64,000 nucleotides of DNA. Source: Endothia cerciana (Eukaryota > Ascomycota > Sordariomycetes > Diaporthales > Cryphonectriaceae). The notes below the pieces were generated by a model. It saw only the letters and a program-made list of their open reading frames with translations, was not told the origin of the DNA and ran no database searches. Of this stretch, positions 43,135-54,580 are shown one piece after another. The position numbers were made by a program, and so were the translations under genes. The DNA is taken from NCBI GenBank assembly GCA_026119935.1, contig JALRMH010000006.1, positions 496,001 to 560,000 of the forward strand, written 5' to 3'. The first letter of the stretch is position 1; each line of letters opens with the position of its first letter.

Positions 43135-44371
43135 GTAAGCGTGGCCTTGTGGTTCTGGCGGGGAAACTCGTGGCGTGTCGGGCAGCACGCGTGGTGGACG
43201 TGAGATGCTAGGGAGAGGAGGGATACCGGTTACTATGTACTTGTCGATTCCCTCAATATCTCAAACAGAGATGCTCTTATCATATATCTCATCCTTCAGG
43301 CTTGAATAGTGTGCCTCATGGTGCTGCAACCTAGGACCTTGTTTGACATTAACGGCAGGATCCGCGCCCTCAAGTTGCGGCTGCACCGCTTGACTAAGGA
43401 CCCCGAGGAGACTTGACCAGAGTATCTTTGCAGGGAGCCGAGGTTGAATACGAGAACCAGGCGAGAAGGCATCACGGTTTGTGCTTGAGCAATTATCATA
43501 TCAAGACCGCTCGCATCACTTCCCTCTCTTTCGGGCCTTCCAGGATGCTGCCTGTGGAAGGAGTACCGACTGGGCGGACTCGCGCTCCGCCTACTGCCAG
43601 CCACTGTGTCTTGATCCATGCGCGGAGGGACAACCCCTTTTCTCTGATATACAAGACCAATATCGAGATACAGGATATCTTGAGGTGGCAGGTATGTTGT
43701 CAACGCGGGATGGTTGCGTTTGCATTTCCGTATGTGGTTATGCTCAATGTTGATACTCAAGGCTCTCCATCGGGCTAGCGACCGCCCGTGCCATGCAGCG
43801 GGAACGATTGCAACTGTTTCGGCCCACCACTGCGGCGGTCAGTGATCATGCGTCGCTATGATGAAGAGGCAAGGCCTTCATCGTCGAGAGTCATGTCAAC
43901 CTTGTTTTTCCATTGAGCGCAATATATGCCTTGAAATCCATTTATGGTATTGGAAAAAGAGCCAGTTCCGACCCCAGAAGCATCCTGAGAAGTAGACGCC
44001 ATATGCAAGTAACCCAAAATTCGGAGAAGGAGAAATGGCCTGAACGCCAAACTTGCGGACACCGTCTTGGGATATCGAAATCGTAGGAGAAAAGAAGAGA
44101 AAGGGGGGATACAAGAAAGGTAAAGAGAAAAGGAGAAAGTTACGGCTTCTCTTCTTCACTTCAGAACCCGATATTGTCCGCCAGCTGATTGTCCGCGTTC
44201 AATGCCAGGCTCAGAAGAGGAAGAGCCCGCAGATCTCCCGAACCAGCTCTGCAGTGCTGACAATGCCCTGGTTCCGGTTGTTGGGAGAAGAACGCCTCTC
44301 TGCAGGCGTCCAACGGATCACAACCACACCGAGACTTTCGGCCGGGTGCCTTGCCATCCTTCCGCAACCAC
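43135..44371. other. Convergent intergenic region
   Basis: A minus-strand frame (43296-43760, 154 codons) has no recognisable domain and probably arises by chance. A purine-rich patch lies near 44090-44145. No supported gene. Confidence 0.45.
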
Positions 44372-45829
44372 CTACCCCTTCATCTTGACATAGTTGCTCG
44401 GGAAGGTACCATGTTTTGTACCGATCATGCCAGTCCTGGGAGGTGGTTAGTCAGTGTTCAGGCGGGCACAGGGTGACGAATCGTCGGTGCCGATACGTAC
44501 CACCAGTCATTGTCACTCTCGGTCTTCTTCAACACCGTGATAACATCTCCCTTCTTGAAGCCCAGATCACCCGGCTGCTCCGCTTCAAATGTGAACAGAG
44601 CAATGGCCTCATTCTTCTTCATGAGAGCCTGCTTGCTCTGGAAGTTGGGCTTAGGCGCAGCAGGTCTACCCGGGCCAACCTTGCGCTCCTCAGGCGACTG
44701 GTACTCCCTCGGCACGGTGACATCCTGTAACGTGCTGGACCGCGACCCCGACCCGAAAGCTCTGGGGCTGTCGTAGACGTCATCCTGCCACGTGCTCGCC
44801 CTCTTCGGCGCGCCGAACTCTCCCTGTCCGCTGCCGCTGCTTCCACCGTAGGTGGCATTCCGCGAGTGGCCGTGACTACTTGCGGTATCGTTGTACGTGT
44901 TGCCATACACTGGTACATCATTATACATGTTATCGTCGTAGCTCCCTGACCGCATGCCGTTGAACGCCCTCGAGTTTAGGATATTGAGCAGGGGCGCAGC
45001 CTGAGGCGGCGGCCTCTCGCTACCTGTCAGCAAGTCGCGCGCGCTGATAGGTCGACCGTACAGCTTGGTATTGGCGTCCTTGCGCTCTATGATCGCAGAG
45101 CCCTCCAGACTGACGCCCGCGAACAGGCCCTTGGTCTTGCTATAGCTGAAGATACCCGCGACACCCCTCAGACTGGCAGCTCCGGCAGCCTCGGCATTGC
45201 GACCCACAGGCCCTGCGGCAAGAGAGACATTACCGCCGAGGGTGAGCGATCCGGCGGTCGAGAAGGTCTTGACGGCAGCGGCGTCGTTGAGTATGAAGAC
45301 GAAGTCGGTCAGCTCGAAGCCGATCTGGCCGCCGAAGCCCGCGCCACCGGTCGCGATGGCGGATGGAGCGGACCAGGAACCGTCTGGCAGGCGGGCGACG
45401 ACAAGACCGGAGCCGAAACGGGCAGAACCGAGGAAGCCTGCTTTAATGACGGTGAGGATGGCGAGGCCCTGGGAGTGGAGGAGGTTGTCAGCATGGACGT
45501 GTATCGCGACACACAACTGCGCCGGAGTGTTCCGGAAATGACCCGAGGGGGGGTTGGTCGTAGCTCACCTTTGCGGAGGCAAGTACCGACGGTGGAATGA
45601 CCTTGTCAGGGCCGAATGCTTGGCGGGGATCGATGAAGGAGGCGAGGATCTTTCCGCACTTTTTGCATTCCGCTGGGTCGGGTCAGTACGGACTCCTTGC
45701 CCTGGAGTGTGGCCGGCGGCGCAGACGAGGGCGCGGCGCCTGGTAGCGGTGACGCGGCAAGAAGCGGGGTGATGATGAGTGGTGGGACTTACACGATAGT
45801 GACGACGGGACAGGATTGTTGATACCCAT
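44372..45829 (-). CDS. YSC84: YSC84/LSB3-type SYLF-SH3 protein
   Basis: An actin-patch protein of endocytosis: the SYLF domain binds phosphoinositides and actin, and the SH3 binds proline-rich partners such as Las17. Exons 45829-45793, 45672-45569, 45468-44501, 44435-44372; 390 aa. N-terminus MGINNPVPSSLSSECKKCGK, then ILASFIDPRQAFGPDKVIPP, GLAILTVIKAGFLGSARFGSG, GFGGQIGFELTDFVFILND and GVSLEGSAIIERKDANTKLYG: a full SYLF domain. A Ser/Asn/Gly-rich linker follows. The SH3 reads AIALFTFEAEQPGDLGFKKGD, VITVLKKTESDNDWW/TGMIG and HGTFPSNYVKMKG, completed only by the last small exon. All splice phases are consistent. The gene is divergent from SFT1. Confidence 0.95.
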
Positions 45830-46936
45830 CTTGACAGTTCTGAACTCAGGACGGCCTCGAGTCGACGATTGGGTATGGGAGGGAAGAGTAGAGGGAGGGG
45901 TGGGAGAGGTAGGAAGACGTTCAGTCGGAGGAAAGGAGGCGTCGAGCGTGTAGTTTAAAGGCGAGGACGGAGACGATTGGAGAAAATGGGGTTAGTCTTG
46001 AGAGCTTGACGAGGGGCCAAGGTTCAGCTTGGGGGCAAGGGTGGTAAGGCGTTGGCACGTTAGGCAGATGGTCCCGCTCCCCGCCCCAGCCTCCAGGGGA
46101 TACCTGACTGCCTGGTGGCACGTCTGGGTGAGGTGCCAGGCGATGATGACAAGAGCTGTGGGGCCTCCCGTTTCCACCCTTCAGGCCCCAAGTCCAGCAG
46201 GCATGCAGTGAAACCTCATGGCTGGACTGGGTACAGTAGCTCGGCCTTACTTTCCACTCGTATTGGCGGGGCATGGGAATCTGGAGGATGATGGTTGCAC
46301 CATTTATCCCCATTTTCGAATCGCCACAACCAATGCAGACCAGGGAGGACTCGGTCTGCCTGGCCATGAGCTTGCCTGATTGCAAGTGGCCCAGCAGGAG
46401 GGCCCTAGATCAACCTCTCTGTTCGTCGTATGGATAGTCAGACAGAGTTCCGGATCGCACGGAGTGCTCTCAAGTACCGAGTGGCTATGCACTGCTACTT
46501 ACCCACTACTACCACATTAATGGCCACAGTGAGCCACGAGGCTGCCACCTGGGCACCTGACACCCTCCCGAAGCTGTGGCTGTGCAGTGCAGTCCCCAAA
46601 CGACGTCCCGAGGTCCTCCCAGCACGGTGGTACCCTGCCGCCTCCGTACCTCGCCGCCACCCACTTGTAGAGAGAGGTTCAGCTAGAACCCGCGCCCTCG
46701 AACGCATCGTCATACCCTTCCCGTCTCGTGTGGCGCCCCTTTCTTTGATCATCGTCGTCGACATACCACTTTCATTCAACAACGCTCACACCCCTGGCAA
46801 CAGTCGACGGAACAGAAGTCTCAACAATTTCTCCATCGTGCCTTCAAGACAGACACATCCTCGATCCATCAACACCAGCGAGAGGCACACACACACAGAG
46901 AGAGCGGAAAACCGCAGGGAAGACAAGGCAGCCACC
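45830..46936. promoter_or_regulatory. Divergent promoter region, YSC84 and SFT1
   Basis: About 1.1 kb between two divergent starts. The right part is an AC-rich leader with a short CA/GA repeat (46880-46905). No other gene is supported. Confidence 0.45.
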
Positions 46937-47354
46937 ATGTCCGAGGCCTACGAGCGCGAGCGCCAGAACAACAACCGGCTCGACGAGCTGTCGGCCAAGG
47001 TCTCCGCCCTGCGCGGCGTGACGATCGACATCTATGACAATGCGAGGGCCCAGGATGTCATTGACAACACCGTACGTCCCCCCTACCTGGTCCTCCTCCT
47101 CCCCTCCCCCCCGAATCTATTCTCGCATGCTACCAGCACCAGCGAGGTCGGGGTGCGGGATGCTGACATGGCGGTGTCACTGACGCGGCACACAGTCCGA
47201 GACCTTCTCCAACATGCGCACATCCCTCACCGGCTCCGCAGGCCGCCTGGGCCGCATGGCTGCCGCCGGTAACAAGGTCGCTATCATGAAGCTGGCGGCG
47301 ATCCTTACTGGTAGCGTGTTGTTCCTCTACTACGCGTGGAAGCTTTTCTTCTGA
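46937..47354 (+). CDS. SFT1: SFT1/BET1-type Qc-SNARE, tail-anchored
   Basis: A v-SNARE-like Qc protein of intra-Golgi retrograde transport. Exon 1 46937-47071, intron 47072-47195 (GTACGT...CACAG, CTGAC branch), exon 2 47196-47354; 97 aa, like yeast Sft1. SNARE motif: NNNRLDELSAKVSALRGVTI, DIYDNARAQDVIDNT, SETFSNMRTSLTGSAGRLGR, MAAAGN, with the Qc glutamine layer position not certain (S or D-x-x-D-N around the junction). It ends in one membrane anchor KLAAILTGSVLFLYYAWKLFF. The ATG is in the ideal context GCCACCATG. BET1 itself is the main alternative, but the short N-terminus and C-terminal WKLFF fit Sft1 better. Confidence 0.85.
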
Positions 47355-48035
47355 GCGAATATGACACAACGACGTCCGGCGATCGACACAATTGTTTCCC
47401 CCCAGGCGGCAGGGACAAGAATTTTGGGATATACCGGGGACAGGTGGCAGATACCGTTGGCATAACAAGCGCCAGGCGAGCCTGCGCCGTGCCGGATGAC
47501 GGGAAGAGGATATGTGATCTATACACTACGTATGGGCCGTTCTGTAAGGATGATGACACGCAAGGTTAAAGGAACAAAGGACGGAGGCTCTTCGGTGGCC
47601 GAGCAAGGGGAGTGTCGCCTCCAGAAATGTGGCCCTATTTAGGTCGTCTTGTTGTTGCTAGGGCTCAGGAGACGCCTAGATGGGCGCTTGCCCGCTCGAG
47701 CTGACGAGGCTATGTAATGCTTGGAAGGGGCGGAACAGGCATAGCAATGGCGTTCGAAACGGTTTTCTGACATTCAAAGAGGCTTGCACAAAATCGTCGT
47801 GGCTACAAGAGGGGCATGGAAGCGTAAATAATCATCATTTATTGCGGGCCTCGTCTATACATAAATGCCGACGTTCCGATATGCACACCTTGACCAATGA
47901 ACGACCCCGTCCGCGTTCACAAACTCTTCTTGTGTTCGGCACCTATGCCGGATTCCATAGCCATTCCACCGAGGAAGTCCAGGCGCCATTCCAGCTGTCC
48001 CTTCGCGCGTGTAATGAGTGCCCGCAGTATGATTT
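47355..48035. other. Convergent intergenic region
   Basis: 3' regions of SFT1 and the ArfGAP gene. No gene is seen. Confidence 0.5.
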
Positions 48036-49756
48036 TCACTGCCACACGTTCGAAAACAGATCCTCGCTTCCGGAGACGCCCTTGGATCCGCCGTTCCCGC
48101 TTGTCGTTCCCGTGCTGCTGGTCCAACCGCCAAACTCCTCGTCAGCCGCCACCTTCGGCTGCGTGACCAGCCCACCAGATGCTCCAGGCACGATAGACGT
48201 GCCGGCAAGTGAGCCGCCTCCCATGCTGCCCCAACCGCCAAAGTCATTCGAGGCCTGCACCGGCTGCGGGGTTGGTGCCTTGGGGGCCGGATCCGCCCAC
48301 GCGTTTCCTCCCCACACGTCTGCACCGGACAGTGCGCTATTGCCGCCGACTGGAGCTACAGAAGTGCTTGGGGCCGGGACGGGAGGGGATTTCGGTTGAG
48401 ACAGGTTGAAGACGGAATTGGTCGTCGTAGACGGGGCAGGGGCAGGAGCCGGTGCTGGAGAGGACGAGGAGAAATCGAAGAGGTCGTTCATGGCGGAGGA
48501 TGCGGGAGCGGCCGGCTTCGCTGGCGCGGGGGAGGAGCCAAAACCTCCGAGGCCACCGAAACCGCTGTTAGCAGGCGCCGGCGGCGGCGCCGGCTTGGGC
48601 GAAGCTGCTGCGGCAGGCTTGGAGTCAAAAAAGCTTCCTCCGCCGAGACCCGAGAATGCGGAGGACTGTTGTGGCGGTGGTGACTTGTTGCTCGAGATAC
48701 TGCCTAGCCCAGAGAAAGCTGAGCTTGGAGGGCTTTTCGGGCTAGATATATTCGAGAAGCTTAAGTTGCTGAAAGCATCGTTCATCCCTCCCATAGACGA
48801 CTGGGTGGGCTGCTGGCTCATCTGCGGTGCTGATGGGGTCGTCGGCGAGTGCAGCGATCCAAAAGAGTTGGTGTGGGCATGCGAAGCCTGCTGCGGTCGT
48901 GGGGCGGTAGCGTAGAGAGAGAGGATCGACTGCTTCAGGTCCGGGCGCGACTGACCGATTCCGCCAGAGCCAGTAGTGCTGGCAGGTCGTGGAGGCGGGC
49001 ACGGCTCGGAGCCCAGGAAGTCCAGACCGAGCAGCGAGCTGTTTGTAGGAGTTGCTTTTGGCGGTGCGGGTTCCGCTTTGGGAGGGACCTTGCCCGCGAT
49101 CGGCCCCGCTGTGCTCGCCCGTGGAATCGGGTCGTCGCCACCGATCAGATCGACCTGCGGCTGCGGTGGGGATGGAGCGGACGACTGTCCCTGTGACTGC
49201 TTCCGTAGAGACTCCTTCCTCTCGAGCGTCTGCTTCTCCTTCACCAAGCTAAGAGGTACGTCATCGTCTCCATCTGCGTCTAGTGTAGCAGGATCGGGCA
49301 ACGGACCGTCCATGACCCATCTCTTGAGCTCGTACTTGGTGCGGATGAAGTTCTCGATTTTGGCCTCGGAGGGCACGTGGCCGGCGGCCAGCTTGGACTC
49401 CCAGTACTTGTTGGCGCGCGCATTGCCCCAGTTCAGGATGCTGTTCATCTGCTCGTCGGTCCAGGAATCGAGGTCGACGGATTTGACCCGGCTGATGTGG
49501 ACGCCCATACTACGGTGGATGCCGGAGCAGCGGATACAGATGAAAACTCCGAGGTTCCAGCTCGCCCAACGAGGATCTAGGGTGATTGTCGCGTTAGCCA
49601 TTGAGAGGCGCCACGAGGGCAGCATGTTGTGTACGTACGTTTGTTCCTCTTGCAGTCGGCGCACATCTTGTTGGGCTCTAGCTTGAGAAGGGATTTGATA
49701 GTCGCCTGGTTCTTAGCTGCCCTTTCAGCGGCAGGATTTGGTGGTCGCCTCGACAT
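48036..49756 (-). CDS. AGE2: ArfGAP of the AGE2/SMAP type
   Basis: It stimulates GTP hydrolysis on Arf1 in trans-Golgi and endosomal traffic. Exon 1 49756-49639, intron 49638-49577 (62 nt), exon 2 49576-48036; 552 aa. The zinc finger is split by the intron: KMCADCKRNK in exon 1, then PRWASWNLGVFICIRCSGIHRSMG (CADC ... CIRC, the C-x2-C-x16-17-C-x2-C pattern), followed by the Arg-containing ISRVKSVDLDSWTDEQM and NARANKYWES. These are complete ArfGAP features in residues ~15-140. The remainder is disordered Pro/Ser/Gly-rich with FGGWG, FSGLG and DLFDF-type short motifs that could bind clathrin or adaptors. It is divergent from the msrB gene, 0.8 kb away. Confidence 0.92.
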
Positions 49757-50526
49757 TTTGTTGGTGTTTGTGGGATGGGCCAAAGTTCTTCTGGGGAGGC
49801 GGGAGGCGAAGAGGCCGAGAAGGGGGTGTCGTGCCCGAGCGGAGGGAGATAGGTTTCCGTTTGAGAGAGGAGCTGAAGTTGATGATGAGGATTTGGTTGA
49901 TACCGGCTGCAAGGAAGTGCGGCCGCAACGTGGTCGAGCAGGGAAATTGTGTTGATAAAAAGAGAGGTGAGGGAGGCTGATGAGGGAGATGTGGTCAACC
50001 AGTGGGTCTTCACCTGCGACCCGCTACCACGTACCTACTGCTCAGGCCTGAACCGACCTGACTCAGCATCTCAACCGCCACGCTGGGGGGGGGGGGGGGT
50101 TCAGCAACAGAGACGTGGGCAGCCACAAGCCAGTAGCAAGCTCTACAACAGCAGGGACCCCGCAGCAGGTTATCCCAGCGCAGTCTGGTCATTCTATGGC
50201 ATATTTCTTTTCGAGTAACACCTGTATCGACTAACAATAGCGCGCCTTGGGGAGTTTTCATTCCATCGTTGCCAAACCTTTCCCGACCGCCACACCTCGG
50301 TGCCATCCAGGTGTGGCTTGTAAGTCTGTGACGTCGATCAATTGGAGGAGGGGGGGCGCGAGTATTTGGAAGTCAGCGAAAGGCAGATCTCGTCAACAGA
50401 ATTTCCCCTTTTGTACAGCATTCAAAGTGTGCGGTACGGGATATTCCAAATCGGCTGATTCAAGACCTCTATAAAATCTTACGCTCTTCCGCTTGGGTTC
50501 GTCTCTGGAACGTTTCAACTTTCTTC
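49757..50526. promoter_or_regulatory. Divergent promoter region, AGE2 and msrB
   Basis: Contains a poly-G run (50084-50098). TATAAA at about 50471 lies some 50 bp before the msrB ATG. No gene is seen. Confidence 0.45.
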
Positions 50527-51228
50527 ATGCGCCTCCAATTCTACAGTGTCCTGCGAACCCTCTACACCCTCTCAAGTCTCACTCGAGTCCGAGCCTCACA
50601 GCAGGTGCCTCTTCTGCAGTCATTACCTCAGCGGGTCACTGCCCTCAGGTCTATGCCGTCCATTCCCATACTAGGCAGTCTCTTTGGTACGAAGGCCACC
50701 GACAGCTCCAAGATGTCTTGTCCAGACAAGCGAAGCGATGATGAGTGGCGCGCCGTGCTAAACAAGGGCACGTCCCACACCCCGACCCTGGGCAACCCCG
50801 TTCCTGGGCCAGCCATGCTGACTTCCATCACAGAGCAATTCCGGATCCTCCGCGAGAAAGGTACAGAGCCACCGGGGTCCGGCAAATTTGACAAGCACTA
50901 TCCCTCTGAAGGCGTGTACACCTGCGCCGGGTGCGAGGCCCCGCTGTACAAGGCCACGCACAAGTTCAGCAGCGGTTGCGGCTGGCCGGCATACTTTGAC
51001 AGCATCCCGGGCGCCGTCGTGCGCCACGAGGACAATTCCATGTTCATGAAGCGCATCGAGATTATGTGCGCCAACTGCGGGGGTCACCTGGGCCATGTCT
51101 TCAAGGGCGAGGGCTTCCCGACCCCTACGGACGAGAGGCACTGTGTCAACTCTGTCAGTCTGAACTTCTCGCCCCAGGAAAAGATCGTGAAGGATGATGC
51201 TGGGGTGGACGGTGAGGCGAAGGAGTAG
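50527..51228 (+). CDS. msrB: Methionine-R-sulfoxide reductase B, mitochondrial form likely
   Basis: Reduces the R epimer of methionine sulfoxide in proteins, using thioredoxin. Proposed exons 50527-50767 and 50834-51228; 211 aa. The N-terminus (MRLQFYSVLRTLYTLSSLTR VRAS...) is Arg-rich and acid-free, fitting a mitochondrial presequence; a Met at 50653 or the MSCPDKRSDDEW start could give a cytosolic form. Core: EQFRILREKGTEPPGSGKFD, VYTCAGCEAPLYKATHKFSS and GCGWPAYF; MCANCGGHLGHVF completes the two C-x2-C zinc sites, and catalytic Cys is in RHCVNSVSL. Removing a 66-nt GC-AG intron turns AVLNKG...TEQFR into AVLNKEQFR, the spacing of all relatives. Without splicing the frame is still open, with a 22-residue insert. 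Confidence 0.93.
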   Translation: MRLQFYSVLRTLYTLSSLTRVRASQQVPLLQSLPQRVTALRSMPSIPILGSLFGTKATDSSKMSCPDKRSDDEWRAVLNKGTSHTPTLGNPVPGPAMLTSITEQFRILREKGTEPPGSGKFDKHYPSEGVYTCAGCEAPLYKATHKFSSGCGWPAYFDSIPGAVVRHEDNSMFMKRIEIMCANCGGHLGHVFKGEGFPTPTDERHCVNSVSLNFSPQEKIVKDDAGVDGEAKE

Positions 51229-51999
51229 GTGCTGCACGGGACGAACTTTGTTCCGCTTTTTTTATTTTGGGGGGGGGGGAGGGAGGTGCTGTAACGGGAG
51301 GCTTTCTAGAAAATGCAGCTCTTATTTCACACATTGAGACACTATCAGCAACAGAATCAAAGTTCCGAGGTCACCGTGAGCCTACTATAAGGGCACACTT
51401 TTATACACGCCTTTTTACTTCGGACGCTATATACAGAGAAAAACAATACCGCATATAACTAGAGGGCTATACTTGCCTAACTGACTCCTAATGTCAGACA
51501 ACAATTCCGGATTGGTCGTTTCTCATGCATCCCCTGTGGAGTTAGAACCACGCACTTTCGGATCTAAACACCCCCAACACTTGTGAGCTTGCTATCATCT
51601 ATCGTGACATAGAACCCGACTAGGTGATTTGACGTACTCGACCGTCATCGAGGCTAGGACCTGGTTCCTAGAGGAGGCATTTCGCTACCTGTAGCCTTAC
51701 CTAGAACGCCTGGATGTTGCGGAGAAAAGTGAGCTAGGTAAGATTTTTCCCTACAACAATTGTATGTTCTCTTGTGTGTTGGAAATTAATGTCAAAGCCT
51801 CTCATGGTCTGTTACGGCACCAACATATGTTACTCTAAAGGCAACATTTTATCAAGATCATCTGTCTATCTGTAGTAATACTGCGTCACATGCGTGGTCA
51901 CAGCCATGCTCTCGTATCAGCCACATTACTTCGTCTCAAAATTTCGAGGGGACTCAAAGTGCCCGCATCCCAAACAGACCCAGATCAACAATTCCGTCA
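51229..51999. other. Convergent intergenic region
   Basis: AT-richer DNA with a G run near 51272. No gene is seen. Confidence 0.5.
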
Positions 52000-54580
52000 T
52001 CAGGACGCACTTGAGACACGCCTGAAAAATCTTAGAAGGTCTCGTTCATACTCAATCCCACATTGTGCCTGGGTGAGCAGCCTCTTTCGATTGTCCGAAC
52101 TGGACCTAGGGTCTCTCACGAGAACCTGGGCAGCCTTCTCTAGATGGGATCTCTCCAGTTTCATACCGCGCTCGACCAGATCTTTCCACTGGGTCAAGTC
52201 CATCTGCAGTCTCCTGGGCTTGTCAGTCTGGACGGCAGCATCCGAGATGTAGATACAAGGACTTGTGCCGGTGTCCACCATCTTCTCGACCTGAGGCTGA
52301 GCCCCCGATACCTGTACCTGAGCTTCGGCGTCCTGTATAGCAGCCCGCTTCTGTGCGGCGAGGTGTTCGATACTTCTGTTATTCGCCTGCGTTTGGCTGC
52401 CATTGTTTCCCCCCAGGGGGCCCTCAGCGTCTCGAATGTGAAAGTTTTCTTGATGGCCTGCGTCAGGCTGTTTTTCAGGGTACACACATGCAAAGACAGC
52501 GCTTTTGACACATGCCCCGCACATAGGCTTCGACCGACTACACTTTTGCTTCTTCCGTCGGCAACGCATGCAAGCGGACGGCGCGAATTCTTGGCCAGTT
52601 TCGTCCGTGTGTGTGGTAACCAGCTCTGTCCTCTGCGTGGCCTCCATTCGCGGAGCCAGCGTTGCATCTGGCAATTCCGGATCTTGAGTTGTCTGACCCT
52701 CTTCTATTGGAAATGTGTGAGACGTTGTAGAATCTCTGCTGAAGTGCTGAGAGACCTTGGGTCTATAAACTTGGGCTCCCTGGTTTGCTTTGCGTGCCTT
52801 CTTCGCCGCCGACTGCGGTCGAGCCTGGAGAGAAGCTGGTCTCTTCTTCACGGCAGTCATCACGTCATTTCCTGCTGTCCTCAACGAAGCAACACCTCTC
52901 TTCTCTTGACTCGTAGTGAGATTGCTGTTGCCTGCGTCATTTTTTTTGGCAAGAGGCGGTCGATCTGTGAATTCTCTTGATGTTGTGTCTGAGCCAAGCA
53001 TGGAACCAGAGCGCTGCGCGGCCACACGAGATGCCGAACCGCCCAGTAATTCCAGCGCTGAAGGAGCACCGTCCGGGACGTTCGCCACGTTCCATGGTGG
53101 TGCCATGGGATGCATGGTACCAACCGCGGGGTCTCCAGAGTAACGTACCCAAGGTGGCGCCATGCCATTCGTCTCGGCATGTATGATATTTGCCCCTGAA
53201 CGCGATGCGGCATCACGTTCTCCATACTGGCTGGCTGTGTTCGATCGCCAGCCGGGGTGTAGGGGGTCCAAGGAGGAATCCCGCATCTTCGTCCCAGCAG
53301 GGCCCTGAGGCCGCCGGCGGCCAGTCCGGAAGGCAGCAGCCGGCAAACTGTCTGTGTAGTCATTGTAGTCATGATGCTCATCGGCCAGCTCATTGGAAGT
53401 CATCGCATTTGGCGGAGGAGCGGCCTCGAAAGTTTTGCGACTACGAGTCTCAGATTTTTGAAATCGTTGCCCACCGTGCGAACTTTGAAGCGGGAAGCCG
53501 AATTTGCCTCCCAAATATAGTGCGGCGTGGTCGCTGCTAGAATATTGGTGGCTCGGATTCACAGGTCGACAAAGCGAAAAGTCTATCTCTGCATTGTCAT
53601 CATCGCTCTGGTATGGTTGAGCAGGTGATGGTCTCGTCAGGAGATGCCTGGTATCGGCAAGTCCTCCATGCGGTAGGGAAGGATCGCCAAGAACAGATGG
53701 GTTTCGGCGCTGGCCATGGGGCAGCGTGTAAGGAGGGTAGCTCGGTGTCGGCGGCTGAATTCGACTTTGAGTTCGACTTGGGATTGCTCGATGCGGCATG
53801 GGGTTTGAAGGCCGGCTTGGGAGTTGAGGGGAAGGTAGCATGCGAGCTTCTTGCCCAGGTATATGATAGGTAGATCTGCTTGGACGTCGAATGGGTGGAA
53901 GCGTTGATTGAGGCCTGACGTTGGCGGAGGTCGTGTGGTCTGGAGCAGAATTGTAGAATTCCATGGCAGACACTGCCCTTGGGAACGGCGACCGTCGGGT
54001 GGAAGTATCCGGCATATCGATGTGGAACAGACCAGCATCTTTGGATAGGTAGGCGACGGCGGTGTGGAAATGCTGGTGTGTATGGAAATGAAGCCGGATG
54101 ATTTTCAGAGAATTGCTCTAGAGACAGTCAGGGACGCCGGGTGTCAGGATTGCCATCAGATCTTACTGAATATGTCTGGCTGGCGGAGGAGAATGAATGT
54201 CCGTCATCCTCACCCAGAGGCAAGGGCAACGGCAACGTCAATTGAATAATCTTGTCTTTAGAGCAGCTCCGAAACTTGTGGGACAGCTCACAAGCTTCTG
54301 CACTGGAAATTTGATTTGCTAGCATATCCAGATCCCATCGTGCCTTGAAACATATACGCTTAGGGTCAGCCATAGAAGTTAGGAGGTCTTTTGAGACCGG
54401 TTTGGGTTGACTGACCAACATCTTGCCGTCAATGTGGATTTCCATGAGATGACTGCCATCGGGGGTTGATTGGGTCTTGAGCCTGAGGGTAGCATCCCGA
54501 GAGATGGGCTGGTCCGCTGATTGCACTTCAACATGGACCAGGCGCAGGTTATAACTGATGCTGCCTCTATTGAGTTCCAT
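52000..54580 (-). CDS. Zn2Cys6 binuclear-cluster protein with the cluster in the C-terminal third
   Basis: Probably a fungal-specific DNA-binding regulator; target genes unknown. Exon 1 54580-54167 (138 codons), intron 54166-54118 (49 nt, GTAAGA, CCTGAC branch, TCTAG), exon 2 54117-52000; 843 aa. Exon 1 (MELNRGSISYNLRLVHVEVQ..., MEIHIDGKMLVSQPKP...) is compact and looks folded. The exon 2 frame continues through KIIRLHFHTHQHF to a long disordered region with basic KKRPASLQARPQSAAKKARK. The Zn cluster at about residues 654-681 is C-M-R-C, six residues, C, six, C-G-A-C, seven, C. A C-terminal helical part (LQMDLTQWKDLVERGMKLER, YERDLLRFFRR) may dimerise. No fungal middle-homology domain is seen. 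It is divergent from RSC9. Confidence 0.78.

Noticed and set aside
16294..44371. A secondary-metabolite gene cluster around the FSH1 hydrolase or GT90 gene
   Set aside because: No polyketide, peptide or terpene synthase and no cluster regulator or transporter is present in the window.
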